64,000 bases of DNA from Aquabacterium sp. (GTDB lineage Bacteria > Pseudomonadota > Gammaproteobacteria > Burkholderiales > Burkholderiaceae_C), in the NCBI GenBank assembly GCA_030654395.1, contig JAURXM010000131.1:1-64000 (forward strand). Reading direction: 5' to 3'. The notes below the pieces were generated by a model. That model was not told the DNA's origin. It worked only from the letters and a program-made list of their open reading frames with translations, and made no database searches. Shown here one piece after another: positions 29,014 to 37,360 of this stretch (position 1 is its first letter; every line of letters begins with the position of its first letter). The position numbers were made by a program, and so were the translations under genes.

Positions 29014-29819
29014 CCAGCGACAACACCTCATTCAAAAACGTCCTCGGCCAATGCACGCTGGTTGGTGCTGGCCCAGGCGACCCTGAACTGCTGACGATCA
29101 AGGCGCTGAAAGCCATTCAAGCCGCCACCGTGCTGTTCGTCGATGACTTGGTCAGTGACGAGATCGTCGCCTTTGCGCCCGCCACCGCCCGTATCGTTTA
29201 CGTTGGCAAGCGCGGCGGTTGCAAATCCACACCGCAAGCCTTCATCGAAAAACTCATGATCATGGCGGCCCACGAAGGTGAAAACGTGGTGCGCCTCAAA
29301 GGCGGTGACCCCTTCATCTTTGGCCGTGGCGGCGAAGAGCTTGAGCACCTGCAAGCCGCCGGGATTCAGGTCAAAGTCATCAACGGCATCACCGCTGGCC
29401 TGGCCGCCGTGACAAGCCTCGGTGTACCACTGACGCACCGCCAACATGCACACGGCTTGGTGTTCGTAACCGGCCACGCCAAACCCGGCGATACGGGCAC
29501 CGACTGGCAAGCCTTGGCGGCCACCGCGCACAGCGCCCGCCTCACCTTGGTGATTTACATGGGCGTGAGTGGTGCAAGCCGCATTCAAGACGAGCTGTTG
29601 ACAGGCTTGCCCGCCAGTACCCCTGTGGCGGTGATTCAAAACGCCTCACTGGCCACGCAGCGCCACATCAGCACCACGTTGGGCGCGTTGGCTCAGGCCA
29701 TCCAAGACAACAGCATGGCCAGCCCTTCGGTCATCGTGGTCGGTGACGTGGTCGGCGCCTTGGCTCTGGCAGCGGCGCATCCAGAGTCAACCGACCGCGA
29801 AGCTGTCCGGGCCGCATAA
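29010..29819 (+). CDS. cobA: Uroporphyrinogen-III C-methyltransferase
   Basis: SUMT-type SAM-dependent methyltransferase (269 aa) that makes precorrin-2, the precursor of siroheme. Visible motifs are VGAGPGDPELLTIKALKAIQ at the N-terminus, FVDDLVSDEIV, RLKGGDPFIFGRGGEE and the VTSLGVPLTHR region. It lacks the CysG dehydrogenase/ferrochelatase half, so those steps need another gene. Linkage to nirB, whose siroheme it would supply, explains its place here. It overlaps ybiB by four bases. Confidence 0.94.
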   Translation: MTSDNTSFKNVLGQCTLVGAGPGDPELLTIKALKAIQAATVLFVDDLVSDEIVAFAPATARIVYVGKRGGCKSTPQAFIEKLMIMAAHEGENVVRLKGGDPFIFGRGGEELEHLQAAGIQVKVINGITAGLAAVTSLGVPLTHRQHAHGLVFVTGHAKPGDTGTDWQALAATAHSARLTLVIYMGVSGASRIQDELLTGLPASTPVAVIQNASLATQRHISTTLGALAQAIQDNSMASPSVIVVGDVVGALALAAAHPESTDREAVRAA

Positions 29820-29859
29820 ACGCGCCGACCGGTTCGCCCGGGAGCCATACACTCCCCGC

Positions 29860-31113
29860 ATGCATTCATTTGACGTTGTCATCATTGGCGCTGGCGCCGC
29901 CGGCCTTTTTTGCGCGGGCATGACCGGCCAGCTGGGTTTGAAAGTTCTGGTCTTAGACCACAGCGAGAAAGTCGCCGAGAAAATCCGCATCTCGGGTGGC
30001 GGCCGCTGCAACTTCACCAACCGCGACGCCACCCCGGCGCAGTTCTTGAGCGAGAACCCGCACTTTTGTCGCTCTGCCCTGTCGCGTTACACGCCGCAAG
30101 ACTTCATTGAACTGCTGCAAAAGCACCAAGTCCCGTTTCATGAAAAGCACAAAGGCCAGCTTTTTTGCGATCGCTCAGCCGAAGACATCATCAACCTGCT
30201 GCTGGCCGAATGTGCCGCCGGCGGTGTCGAGCGCTGGCAGCCGTGCAGTGTCAAAAGCGTCAAATGCGTGAAAAGCGCAGCGACTGGGGATGCCAGCTTT
30301 GTCAGCGGCTACCAAATCGACAGTGACCGCGGGCTGATCAACGCCGCGCAAGTGGTGATCGCCACCGGCGGGCTGTCGATCCCGAAGATCGGTGCGACCG
30401 ATTTCGGCTACCGCATCGCCAGCCAATTTGGCCTGCGTTTGGTCGAGCCTCGCGCAGCATTGGTGCCCCTGACATTTGACGGCGCGGGCTGGGCCCCGTA
30501 TGCGCAGTTGGCCGGCTTGGCGCTACCGGTGCAAATTGAAACCAGCCCGACCGACGCCACGCCCAAGCAGCGCAAAAAATCGGTGGTTTTTTCGGAAGAC
30601 TTGCTGTTCACCCACCGCGGCCTGAGCGGTCCGGCCGTGCTGCAAATCTCCAGCTTCTGGCGCGAAGGTCAGCCGGTGCGTATCAACTTGGCACCCGGCA
30701 CCGATCTCAACGCCACGCTGCTGAAAGCCAAAAGTCAGTCGCGCAAACTGATCGCCAACGAACTTGGCGCGATGGTGCCGAGCCGGCTGGCGGACGCTTG
30801 GGTCGGCGACGACCCTGCCCTGCAGCGCCCCATCAGCGACGCGCCCGACAAAGCATTGCAAACACTGGCCGCGCGCTTAGCCGACTGGCAACTGGTGCCC
30901 ACCGGCACCGAGGGCTACAAAAAAGCCGAGGTCACCACCGGCGGCGTCGACACCCGCGACCTGTCTTCACAAAGCATGGAGTCGACCCAGCCCGGTCTGT
31001 ACTTCATCGGCGAAGTTGTCGACGTCACCGGCTGGCTGGGCGGCTACAATTTTCAATGGGCTTGGGCTTCCGGTTTTGCCTGTGCACAGGCGATGGCCAT
31101 GAAAAAAGCCTGA
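29860..31113 (+). CDS. NAD(P)/FAD-dependent oxidoreductase, BaiN/HI0933 family
   Basis: 417-aa flavoprotein. The start at 29860 (MHSFDVVIIGAGAAGLF) is chosen because it puts the GxGxxG dinucleotide motif at the N-terminus, while a longer in-frame version would overlap cobA by 77 bp. Signatures: KIRISGGGRCNFTN (about residue 45), VVIATGGLSIPKIGATDFGY, and the C-terminal GLYFIGEVVDVTGWLGGYNFQWAWASG, all typical of the HI0933/YhiN group. Substrate unknown; some relatives reduce bile-acid enones. It sits 40 bp after cobA and may be the last gene of the nitrate transcript or separate. Confidence 0.88.
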   Translation: MHSFDVVIIGAGAAGLFCAGMTGQLGLKVLVLDHSEKVAEKIRISGGGRCNFTNRDATPAQFLSENPHFCRSALSRYTPQDFIELLQKHQVPFHEKHKGQLFCDRSAEDIINLLLAECAAGGVERWQPCSVKSVKCVKSAATGDASFVSGYQIDSDRGLINAAQVVIATGGLSIPKIGATDFGYRIASQFGLRLVEPRAALVPLTFDGAGWAPYAQLAGLALPVQIETSPTDATPKQRKKSVVFSEDLLFTHRGLSGPAVLQISSFWREGQPVRINLAPGTDLNATLLKAKSQSRKLIANELGAMVPSRLADAWVGDDPALQRPISDAPDKALQTLAARLADWQLVPTGTEGYKKAEVTTGGVDTRDLSSQSMESTQPGLYFIGEVVDVTGWLGGYNFQWAWASGFACAQAMAMKKA

Positions 31114-31130
31114 AGCCCCATTTCTCTGGC

Positions 31131-31136
31131 TATAAT
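31131..31136 (+). promoter_or_regulatory. Candidate -10 element of the rpsU promoter
   Basis: A consensus TATAAT within CTGGCTATAATCC lies 83 bp before the rpsU ATG and 18 bp after the preceding stop. No strong -35 is visible. The same GGCTATAATC context is found before rpsO. Confidence 0.5.
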
Positions 31137-31218
31137 CCTAGGCTTTGCTAGCAAACCCGCGCCTGACCTGATCCTGATCAGATCAATTGAAGGTGCATCC
31201 ATTTGGATCCATTCATCG

Positions 31219-31431
31219 ATGACCACTATCCGTGTAAAAGACAACGAGCCGTTTGACGTCGCACTGCGCCGCTTCAAGCGCACTATTGAAAAACTCGGTC
31301 TGCTGACCGACTTGCGCGCCCGCGAGTTTTACGAGAAGCCAACGGCTGAACGTAAACGTAAAAAGGCTGCCGCCGTCAAGCGTAACTACAAGCGCATTCG
31401 CGCCATGCAGTTGCCGAAGAAACTGTACTGA
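31219..31431 (+). CDS. rpsU: 30S ribosomal protein S21
   Basis: 70-aa basic ribosomal protein of the small subunit. The sequence [20 protein letters not shown] at the N-terminus, the [16 protein letters not shown] centre and the basic C-terminus [16 protein letters not shown] are diagnostic. It is followed by a strong terminator and then the GatB/YqeY gene, a very common pairing in proteobacteria. Confidence 0.96.
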   Translation: MTTIRVKDNEPFDVALRRFKRTIEKLGLLTDLRAREFYEKPTAERKRKKAAAVKRNYKRIRAMQLPKKLY

Positions 31432-31470
31432 TCGTTCTCGATCGGTTCAGCCTTCACCGGCATCCGGCAC

Positions 31471-31503
31471 AGCCCGCTTGAGGACGCTCTAGCGGGCTTT
31501 TTT
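31471..31503 (+). terminator. Intrinsic terminator after rpsU
   Basis: AGCCCGCT (31471-31478) pairs perfectly with AGCGGGCT (31491-31498) around a 12-base loop and is followed by a run of T to 31503. It ends the rpsU message 40 bp after the stop. Confidence 0.9.
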
Positions 31504-31560
31504 ACGCGCGCAAAATCTAACACACCCCGCTCTTCCACCCGGCCCACACAAGGACTCCCC

Positions 31561-32010
31561 ATGACGCTCAAAGAACAAATCACCGAAGACATGAAAAACG
31601 CTATGCGGGCCAAAGACGTTGAGCGTTTGGGCACCATTCGCCTGCTGCTGGCGGCCATCAAACAAAAAGAGGTGGATGACCGCGTGATGCAAGACGATGT
31701 CGCTGTGGTGGCCATCGTCGACAAACTCATCAAGCAGCGCAAAGACTCCATCGAAGCCTTCCAAAAAGCTGCCCGCACCGACTTGGCCGACAAAGAAGCC
31801 GCTGAGATGAAAATCCTGCAGGCTTACCTGCCCGCCCGCATGAGCGCTGATGAAGTCAGCGCGGCCGTCAAAGCCATCGTCGCCGAACTTGGCGCTACAG
31901 GCCCAGGCGACATGGGCAAGGTCATGGGAGCGGTCAAGGCACAGCTGACAGGCAAGGCTGACATGGGCCAAGTCTCAGCAGCGGTCAAGGCGGCGTTAGC
32001 TGGGGCCTGA
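31561..32010 (+). CDS. GatB/YqeY domain-containing protein
   Basis: 149-aa cytosolic protein consisting of the GatB/YqeY domain alone: N-terminal LKEQITEDMKNAMRAKD, central RLLLAAIKQKEVDDR, and the helical C-terminal tail with LQAYLPARMSADEV and GDMGKVMGAVKAQLTGKADMG read in parts. The domain resembles the tRNA-binding tail of amidotransferase GatB; the function of the stand-alone protein is not established. It is the last recognisable core gene before the accessory block. Confidence 0.92.
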   Translation: MTLKEQITEDMKNAMRAKDVERLGTIRLLLAAIKQKEVDDRVMQDDVAVVAIVDKLIKQRKDSIEAFQKAARTDLADKEAAEMKILQAYLPARMSADEVSAAVKAIVAELGATGPGDMGKVMGAVKAQLTGKADMGQVSAAVKAALAGA

Positions 32011-32494
32011 GACTCTTGACTCTGCCCCTCAGATGACTGCGGGGCAGCCAACAGTCGGCTTTAATGAAGCTTTCTTTTTCACGCCTATTTCAGTCGGATA
32101 AAAGAGTGATCTGACTCGAAAAAAAAGCGGTTGATGACTTTTCGAGCGTAAGCTTTAGGAGCCAAAAACGAACGGTCACCAATGACTGCTTTCGTCGAGC
32201 ACAAACCGCATCCTCAAAGCATTTACCCTGGTAGAGATTTTTGCTGTTGGCTTGGTATCGGCTATATTTGTAGTGAAAATTAAATCAACATACAAACCGA
32301 AAATTACGGCGATAAAAGCGGTTACAGGACTGCTGTTCCTGATCATGCAACATTGCCAAATATGGATCATTTGGCATCAGCGAACAAATACTGCTTTTCA
32401 GGTAGCTATGCACAAAGCTGCCGTCTGTCCTTTTGCGTAATAGCCATTGTTCTACGACTCATCTAAATCGCACTTTTTAAGGAAACGTGAGAAT
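32011..32494. other. Gene-poor boundary between core genome and catabolic block
   Basis: 484 bp without a gene I can support, clearly more AT-rich than the flanks. A 7-bp hairpin CTGCCCC/GGGGCAG (32022-32047) follows yqeY but lacks a T-run. At 32207-32280 one frame reads NRILKAFTLVEIFAVGLVSAIF, similar to the start of a type IV prepilin, but with no start codon and a stop soon upstream; it may be a relic or chance. No transposase, integrase or tRNA is visible. Confidence 0.5.
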
Positions 32495-33265
32495 TTAGTG
32501 ACCTAGACGTCGGGACACCTCAGCAGCGCAGCGTCGAAGCGGTGTTGCAATGACTCCATCCCAGTCGCCGTCAAAGGTGGCCGATGGTCCCATGACGAGG
32601 ATACCTAAGACCAGATGGCCTGCGGAGTCAAATACTGGACTGCAGAAGGCGTCAATGCCCGGAATTGGTTTGCCTAACGCGCGGGAAAGTCCGTGCTGGC
32701 GGGTTTCGGCGAGTGCAGTCTGTACATCCTCAGGTGTCAATGAAAATTGCGAATTACCACCGTAACCCTGTCTGGCGACTTCATTGAGCAGCAAGTGTTC
32801 GACTACCTTCGGTGGCATGTAAGCCGCAAACATTCTGCCGGTCGCAGTGTTGGCAAGTGACATCACTGTTCCAGTTCGCAAGTTGACGTGCAGCGACTGA
32901 ATCGGCTCTTCAAGTCGAACGATGGTGGGGCCCAAATTGCCCCAGACAGCCAATGCAACGCTCTGGCCAGTTTCGTTGGCGAGCTCCTCAATTAACTCCG
33001 ACGCTTCTTTCACCGGGTCCATCCGCTGGAGCCGTGTCAACCCTAACTGCAAGGCCAATGGCCCGAGTTCGTAATGACCTGCACTGTTCTGCGTGACGAA
33101 GCCAACCTTGAGAAAACTCACCATGTACGGATGGGCCTTCCCTGCCGTCATTCCAGCCTCCCTAGACAAGTCTTTCAGCGCAATTGGCCGTACATAACGT
33201 GCCATCTGCAGCAACAAAGAACTGCCAATTTCGATGGATTGAATGCCACGCCGGCTTTTTTCCAT
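32495..33265 (-). CDS. IclR-family transcriptional regulator
   Basis: 256 aa. Start at 33265 (MEKSRRGIQSIEIG) is chosen because AGAGG precedes it and family members begin at this point; an in-frame ATG 63 bp upstream is possible. The N-terminal winged helix-turn-helix (residues 8-75, ALKDLSREAGMTAGKAHPYM) is followed by the IclR effector-binding domain (about 85-256: SVALAVWGNLGPTIVRL, ATGRMFAAYMP, AFCSPVFDSAGHLV). It diverges from the flavoprotein gene at 33443 and probably controls that operon in response to a small aromatic or alicyclic acid. Its effector domain is clearly homologous to the C-terminal half of the reductase at 59552. Confidence 0.9.
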   Translation of the reverse strand: MEKSRRGIQSIEIGSSLLLQMARYVRPIALKDLSREAGMTAGKAHPYMVSFLKVGFVTQNSAGHYELGPLALQLGLTRLQRMDPVKEASELIEELANETGQSVALAVWGNLGPTIVRLEEPIQSLHVNLRTGTVMSLANTATGRMFAAYMPPKVVEHLLLNEVARQGYGGNSQFSLTPEDVQTALAETRQHGLSRALGKPIPGIDAFCSPVFDSAGHLVLGILVMGPSATFDGDWDGVIATPLRRCAAEVSRRLGH

Positions 33266-33442
33266 GTTCTGAGCCTCTGATTTAAAAAATGAAAGTGTAT
33301 CGACTGATAAGGAATGAGGGTAAACCATGATATTAACGTGTTAACTTGAAACTATCATACGCTTAGTAATTAGCAGATGCATCAGTGAATATCGTATTTG
33401 CATGGCTATGCATCTAAGCAGACAAACTTTCAAAGGTTTTGA
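33266..33442. promoter_or_regulatory. Divergent control region between the IclR gene and the catabolic operon
   Basis: 177 bp of AT-rich sequence with two inverted repeats. One is TTAAC-GT-GTTAA at 33333-33344. The other is AGATGCAT (33375-33382) facing ATGCATCT (33408-33415). IclR proteins usually bind such short palindromes in the shared promoter of their own gene and the divergent operon. Assignment to this regulator is inference; no clear -35/-10 pair was identified. Confidence 0.5.
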
Positions 33443-35200
33443 ATGACTCAAGAAAATATGACGGTGGACGTACTCGTCGTTGGTACAGGTGCTTCCGGTA
33501 TGGCCGCAGCCATCACGGCGGCATCTCAAGGGCTCAAAGTGCTGGTAGTCGAAAAAGAAGCTCGATTTGGTGGTACCACGGCCCGCTCCGGTGGCTGGCT
33601 ATGGATACCCGGAACACGACTTGCCACAGAGCAGGGCATAAAAGAGCCGGTTGGAGCAGCGAAGACTTACTTGAAGCACGAAACGACAACACATTACGAT
33701 GAAGCGCGCGTGGATGCTTTTTTGGAATATGGTCCGAAAGCAATCGATTTCTTCACCCAAAAAACTTGCGTCCAGTTCGACATGCCGGCAGTTTTCCCTG
33801 ATTACCATGCAGAGGCTCCTGGCGGCCAACCTGGAGGACGTTCGATGGTGACACGTCCGTTTGACGGCCGCGAACTCGGTCCGCGCATCAAGCTACTGGC
33901 TCCGCCGCTTCCAGAGCTTACGGTCTTTGGAATGATGCTGGGCTCGGGTCCTGAGATCAAGCATTTCATGCGCGCATTCAAGTCCGTGAGTTCGTTTGCG
34001 TATGTCACCAAGCGTTTGAGCAAGCATTTACTCGATGTACTGAGTCATGGCCGAGGCATGAATCTCACTAATGGAAACGCACTTGCTGGCCGATTGGCCA
34101 AGGCGGCCATGGATTTGGAAATTCCTGTCTGGCTGTCATCTCCCGTCAAGAAGCTTGTTGCTGAATTCGACGGTGTCGCCGGGGCGATCGTGGAGCACGA
34201 GGGAAAGACGATTCGTGTGAATGCAACCCGTGGCGTTGTGCTGGCGTGTGGCGGCTTTCCGCACGAACTCGAGCGTAGAAAGAAACTCTTTCAGCATGCA
34301 CCCACCGGCAAGGAGCACTACTCGCCTTCTCCCGAATCAAATACGGGCGATGGTCTGCGTCTTGCTGAATCGGTCGGCGGACTGGTCGATAGCACAATTC
34401 CACAAGCGGCCGCTTGGGTCCCTGCATCAGTAACAACTCGGTCAGATGGGTCGAAAGGCGTCATGCCTCACTTTATCGACCGTGCAAAGCCAGGGGTCAT
34501 TTCTGTGACACCCAAGGGAAAGCGCTTCACAAACGAAGGAAATTCATACCATGACTTCGTCCAAGCGATGGTGCGGGCGTGTGAAGGCGAAAAAGAAGTC
34601 TCGGCATGGCTGATGTGTGATCACAAGGCTTTGCGCGGCTATGGGTTGGGCTGCGTCGCCCCGTCTCCATTGCCAATAGCCCGTCATATAAAAAGCGGCT
34701 ATTTGAAGCGTGGTCAATCTGTTGCCGAGCTGGCCAAGTTGATCGGAATCGAGCCCTCGGTACTTGACGCAACGGTGCGCGAATTTAACCAAGGCGCCCG
34801 CGCCGGCGAGGACCCAGCTTTTGGCAAAGGAAGCACGGCCTACAACCGCTATCAAGGTGACAGCCTCGTGCAACCAAACCCATGCGTTGCACCGCTTGAA
34901 AACGGGCCTTATTACGCGATCAAACTTGTCGTCGGGGACATTGGCACCTTTGCAGGCCTCGTGACTGATGAAAAGACCAGAGTGCTAGATGGATCGGGCC
35001 AGCCAATCAAAGGACTATACGCAGTCGGCAACGATGCGGCCAGCATTATGGGAGGTAACTATCCGGGGGCAGGCATCACGCTTGGGCCAGCGCTGACCTT
35101 TGGTTATGTTGCGGGCCTTCAACTAGGCAAGCCTAGAGAGGCAGTCCAAAAAGTAGCGCTTCAGGTTGAGTCACGTGAACGTATCGCCATTCGGTTGTGA
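33443..35200 (+). CDS. FAD-dependent dehydrogenase, 3-ketosteroid Δ1-dehydrogenase-like
   Basis: 585-aa flavoprotein of the fumarate reductase/KstD family. FAD site: VDVLVVGTGASGMAAAITAA at the N-terminus, KEARFGGTTARSGGWLWIPG, then VVLACGGFPHE and the C-terminal GLYAVGNDAASIMGGNYPGAGITLGPALTFGY (read in parts), which resembles enzymes that put a double bond next to a ring ketone. No signal peptide or heme sites, so a cytosolic flavin desaturase or enone reductase is likely. It is the first gene of an operon with an SDR and an ABC importer, divergent from IclR. The substrate is unknown; a steroid is not implied, since no other steroid genes are visible. Confidence 0.82.
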   Translation: MTQENMTVDVLVVGTGASGMAAAITAASQGLKVLVVEKEARFGGTTARSGGWLWIPGTRLATEQGIKEPVGAAKTYLKHETTTHYDEARVDAFLEYGPKAIDFFTQKTCVQFDMPAVFPDYHAEAPGGQPGGRSMVTRPFDGRELGPRIKLLAPPLPELTVFGMMLGSGPEIKHFMRAFKSVSSFAYVTKRLSKHLLDVLSHGRGMNLTNGNALAGRLAKAAMDLEIPVWLSSPVKKLVAEFDGVAGAIVEHEGKTIRVNATRGVVLACGGFPHELERRKKLFQHAPTGKEHYSPSPESNTGDGLRLAESVGGLVDSTIPQAAAWVPASVTTRSDGSKGVMPHFIDRAKPGVISVTPKGKRFTNEGNSYHDFVQAMVRACEGEKEVSAWLMCDHKALRGYGLGCVAPSPLPIARHIKSGYLKRGQSVAELAKLIGIEPSVLDATVREFNQGARAGEDPAFGKGSTAYNRYQGDSLVQPNPCVAPLENGPYYAIKLVVGDIGTFAGLVTDEKTRVLDGSGQPIKGLYAVGNDAASIMGGNYPGAGITLGPALTFGYVAGLQLGKPREAVQKVALQVESRERIAIRL

Positions 35201-35237
35201 TTCGATGCACAGTCTCAACAAATATTAAGGAGCCACG

Positions 35238-36014
35238 ATGCCACTTCCACCTTTCATTGCACCCCACCTTCTTGACGGGCAACTGGCCCTGATCACGGGT
35301 GCCGGTCAAGGCAACGGTCGAGCGCTTGCTCTTGGGCTAGCACAAGCCGGTGCACGCGTGATCGTTACCGACGTAAACAAAACCACTGTTGAAGAAACAG
35401 CGCAAGCAGTTCGCAGCGAAGGTGGTGAGGCTTGGGCGTTTGTTCTCGACGTCACATCACCAGAGGCATGCAATGCCCTCGCTTTGCGCGTAGGCCAAGA
35501 GATCGGAGAGATCAATGTGCTTGTCAACAATGCGGGCATCATTATCCGAGAAGGTACGGCCAGCATCAATGCTGCGTCCAACTGGAAAAAGACGATTGAC
35601 GTCAACGTACACGGCACATTCAACGTGACTCATGCATGGCTAGCGGCGATCAAATCGACCAAAGGCTCAATTATCAATATCGCATCAATAGCGGCATTCG
35701 CAGGGCAGGCTGGCAGCCTCGGCTACTCACCGTCCAAAGGTGCGATCAAGATGTTTACGCAGTCTCTTGCCGCCGAACTCGCGCCACTCGGCGTGCGTGT
35801 GAACGCATTGGCGCCGGGTGTGATCGCGACACCCATGACTGCAGCGACGCGAGAGAGCCCAGAGCGGTTGGCGACTTTCATGAGGCGTATTCCCATGGGC
35901 CGCGTTGGTCAGACGGAAGATCTCGTGGGTCCGGTGATCTTCTTAGCATCTGGAATGTCTCAATACGTCACCGGGGTCACGCTGCCCGTTGACGGCGGGT
36001 TTCTGGCTACTTAA
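35238..36014 (+). CDS. Short-chain dehydrogenase/reductase (SDR)
   Basis: 258-aa classical SDR: cofactor motif TGAGQGNG (about residues 18-25), NNAGI, catalytic Ser in IINIASIAAF, and the YxxxK motif YSPSK. Asp in VIVTDVNK after the second beta strand suggests preference for NAD(H). It is expected to oxidise a secondary alcohol to a ketone or the reverse for the adjoining flavoprotein. RBS AAGGAG is clear. It is 37 bp after the flavoprotein gene. Confidence 0.88.
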   Translation: MPLPPFIAPHLLDGQLALITGAGQGNGRALALGLAQAGARVIVTDVNKTTVEETAQAVRSEGGEAWAFVLDVTSPEACNALALRVGQEIGEINVLVNNAGIIIREGTASINAASNWKKTIDVNVHGTFNVTHAWLAAIKSTKGSIINIASIAAFAGQAGSLGYSPSKGAIKMFTQSLAAELAPLGVRVNALAPGVIATPMTAATRESPERLATFMRRIPMGRVGQTEDLVGPVIFLASGMSQYVTGVTLPVDGGFLAT

Positions 36015-36086
36015 TCTAATTACAAGAGGTCGAGTCCGATTTGGACGACGAGACCCATTTTTTTATCAACCAATGAAGGAGACAAC

Positions 36087-37286
36087 ATGAAACTGAAACG
36101 CATCTGCACAGGGCTCATGGCCACTGCTGCACTCACTTTAATGACTACAACCGTTTCTGCACAGGACATCAAGCTTGGTTTTAACGGCGACCTGTCGGCT
36201 TCGCCCTCGGCGCAAAGCGGGCATGCTGCCGTAATAGGTATGGAAGCGGCGATTGCCGACATCAACGCAGCAGGCGGTGTTCTTGGCCGCAAGCTGTTGC
36301 TTGTTACGAGAGACGACACTTCTGCACCACCGAAATCCATTCTGAACATGAGTGAACTGATTGACAACGAAAAAGTTGCTGCTGTGTTTGGACCGACAAA
36401 CTCAGGCAATGCCATGGCCTGGAAACACATTCCCAACCAGAAGAAAGTTCCAGTGATCGGCAACGTAGGGTCAGGCACCGACATCACTAAACCAATGAGT
36501 CCGGGTGCTGACAATTACATGTTCCGCGTCTCCATGGTCGATCGCGACCAGGTCGCAGTGCTGATGGCCTACGTAAAGAAAAATGCGGCCTCATCCAAAG
36601 TCATCGGTTTGATGGCCGAAACTACAGGCTACGGTCAAGGTGGCCTGAAGGATATGCAGGAAATCGCACAGATGCAGGGCATTAAGCCTGCCGCAACCGA
36701 GCGTTTCGGCGTTGGAGACACCGACATGACATCGCAGCTTAGCAAGATGAAGGCCGCCGGCGTTGATACGGTGGTTGTCTGGGCACAGGGGACGCCGATT
36801 GCGCAGTTGGTTCGCAGTATGGAGAAGATCAATTATTTCCCGTTGACGCTGACTTCATGGGCCGCCGACAACATCACGTTCTACGATGCGGCTGGTAGCA
36901 CATTGGCTGAAAAGCCGTTGTTCATGCGCACCGTGAGCGAAACGCGTACCCCTGCGCAGCAAAAATTGTTTGAACGCGTCGGCAGCAAGCTAAAAGCGCC
37001 CAGTTCATTTTCCTTTGCGCTGCACGGATACGACTCTGTTCTTCTTTACGCAGAAGCCGTCAAACAGGCCAAAAGCATCGAAGGCTCTGCAGTTCGCCTC
37101 GCGCTGGAGGATTTGAAAATCCCCGTCCAGGGAGTTTTAAAGACTTACAACAAACCATTCAGCAAAGCCAACCACGAGGCATTGACCGCGAAAGATCTGG
37201 TGTGGATTCGCTGGAAGGACGGAAAGCTGATGCCTTACACGGACGCATTGATTGGCACACTGACAAGCGCTGATTTCAAGCAATAA
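36087..37286 (+). CDS. Branched-chain amino acid-type ABC transporter, substrate-binding protein
   Basis: 399-aa periplasmic-binding protein of the LivK/peripla_BP_6 family, with an N-terminal signal peptide (charged MKLKR, hydrophobic core, VSAQD cleavage region near residue 26). The mature part begins DIKLGFNGDLSASPSAQSG and continues with the typical two-lobe pattern. Members often import aromatic or alicyclic acids rather than amino acids when encoded in catabolic operons, as here between an SDR and homogentisate genes. Confidence 0.9.
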   Translation: MKLKRICTGLMATAALTLMTTTVSAQDIKLGFNGDLSASPSAQSGHAAVIGMEAAIADINAAGGVLGRKLLLVTRDDTSAPPKSILNMSELIDNEKVAAVFGPTNSGNAMAWKHIPNQKKVPVIGNVGSGTDITKPMSPGADNYMFRVSMVDRDQVAVLMAYVKKNAASSKVIGLMAETTGYGQGGLKDMQEIAQMQGIKPAATERFGVGDTDMTSQLSKMKAAGVDTVVVWAQGTPIAQLVRSMEKINYFPLTLTSWAADNITFYDAAGSTLAEKPLFMRTVSETRTPAQQKLFERVGSKLKAPSSFSFALHGYDSVLLYAEAVKQAKSIEGSAVRLALEDLKIPVQGVLKTYNKPFSKANHEALTAKDLVWIRWKDGKLMPYTDALIGTLTSADFKQ

Positions 37287-37360
37287 GCAAAGTTCAATTC
37301 CAAAAACGACAGGATATCCAGTCTGATGAAAAGTCTTACGGTCCTGTCGGGAGACACAAC

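Noticed and set aside
32022-32047. Hairpin CTGCCCC/GGGGCAG after the GatB/YqeY gene as a terminator
   Set aside because: The stem is fair but no T-run follows, so an intrinsic terminator cannot be claimed.
33443-35200. Steroid degradation as the function of the block
   Set aside because: The flavoprotein resembles 3-ketosteroid dehydrogenases, but no other steroid gene (kshAB, hsaACD, kstR) is seen in the window.
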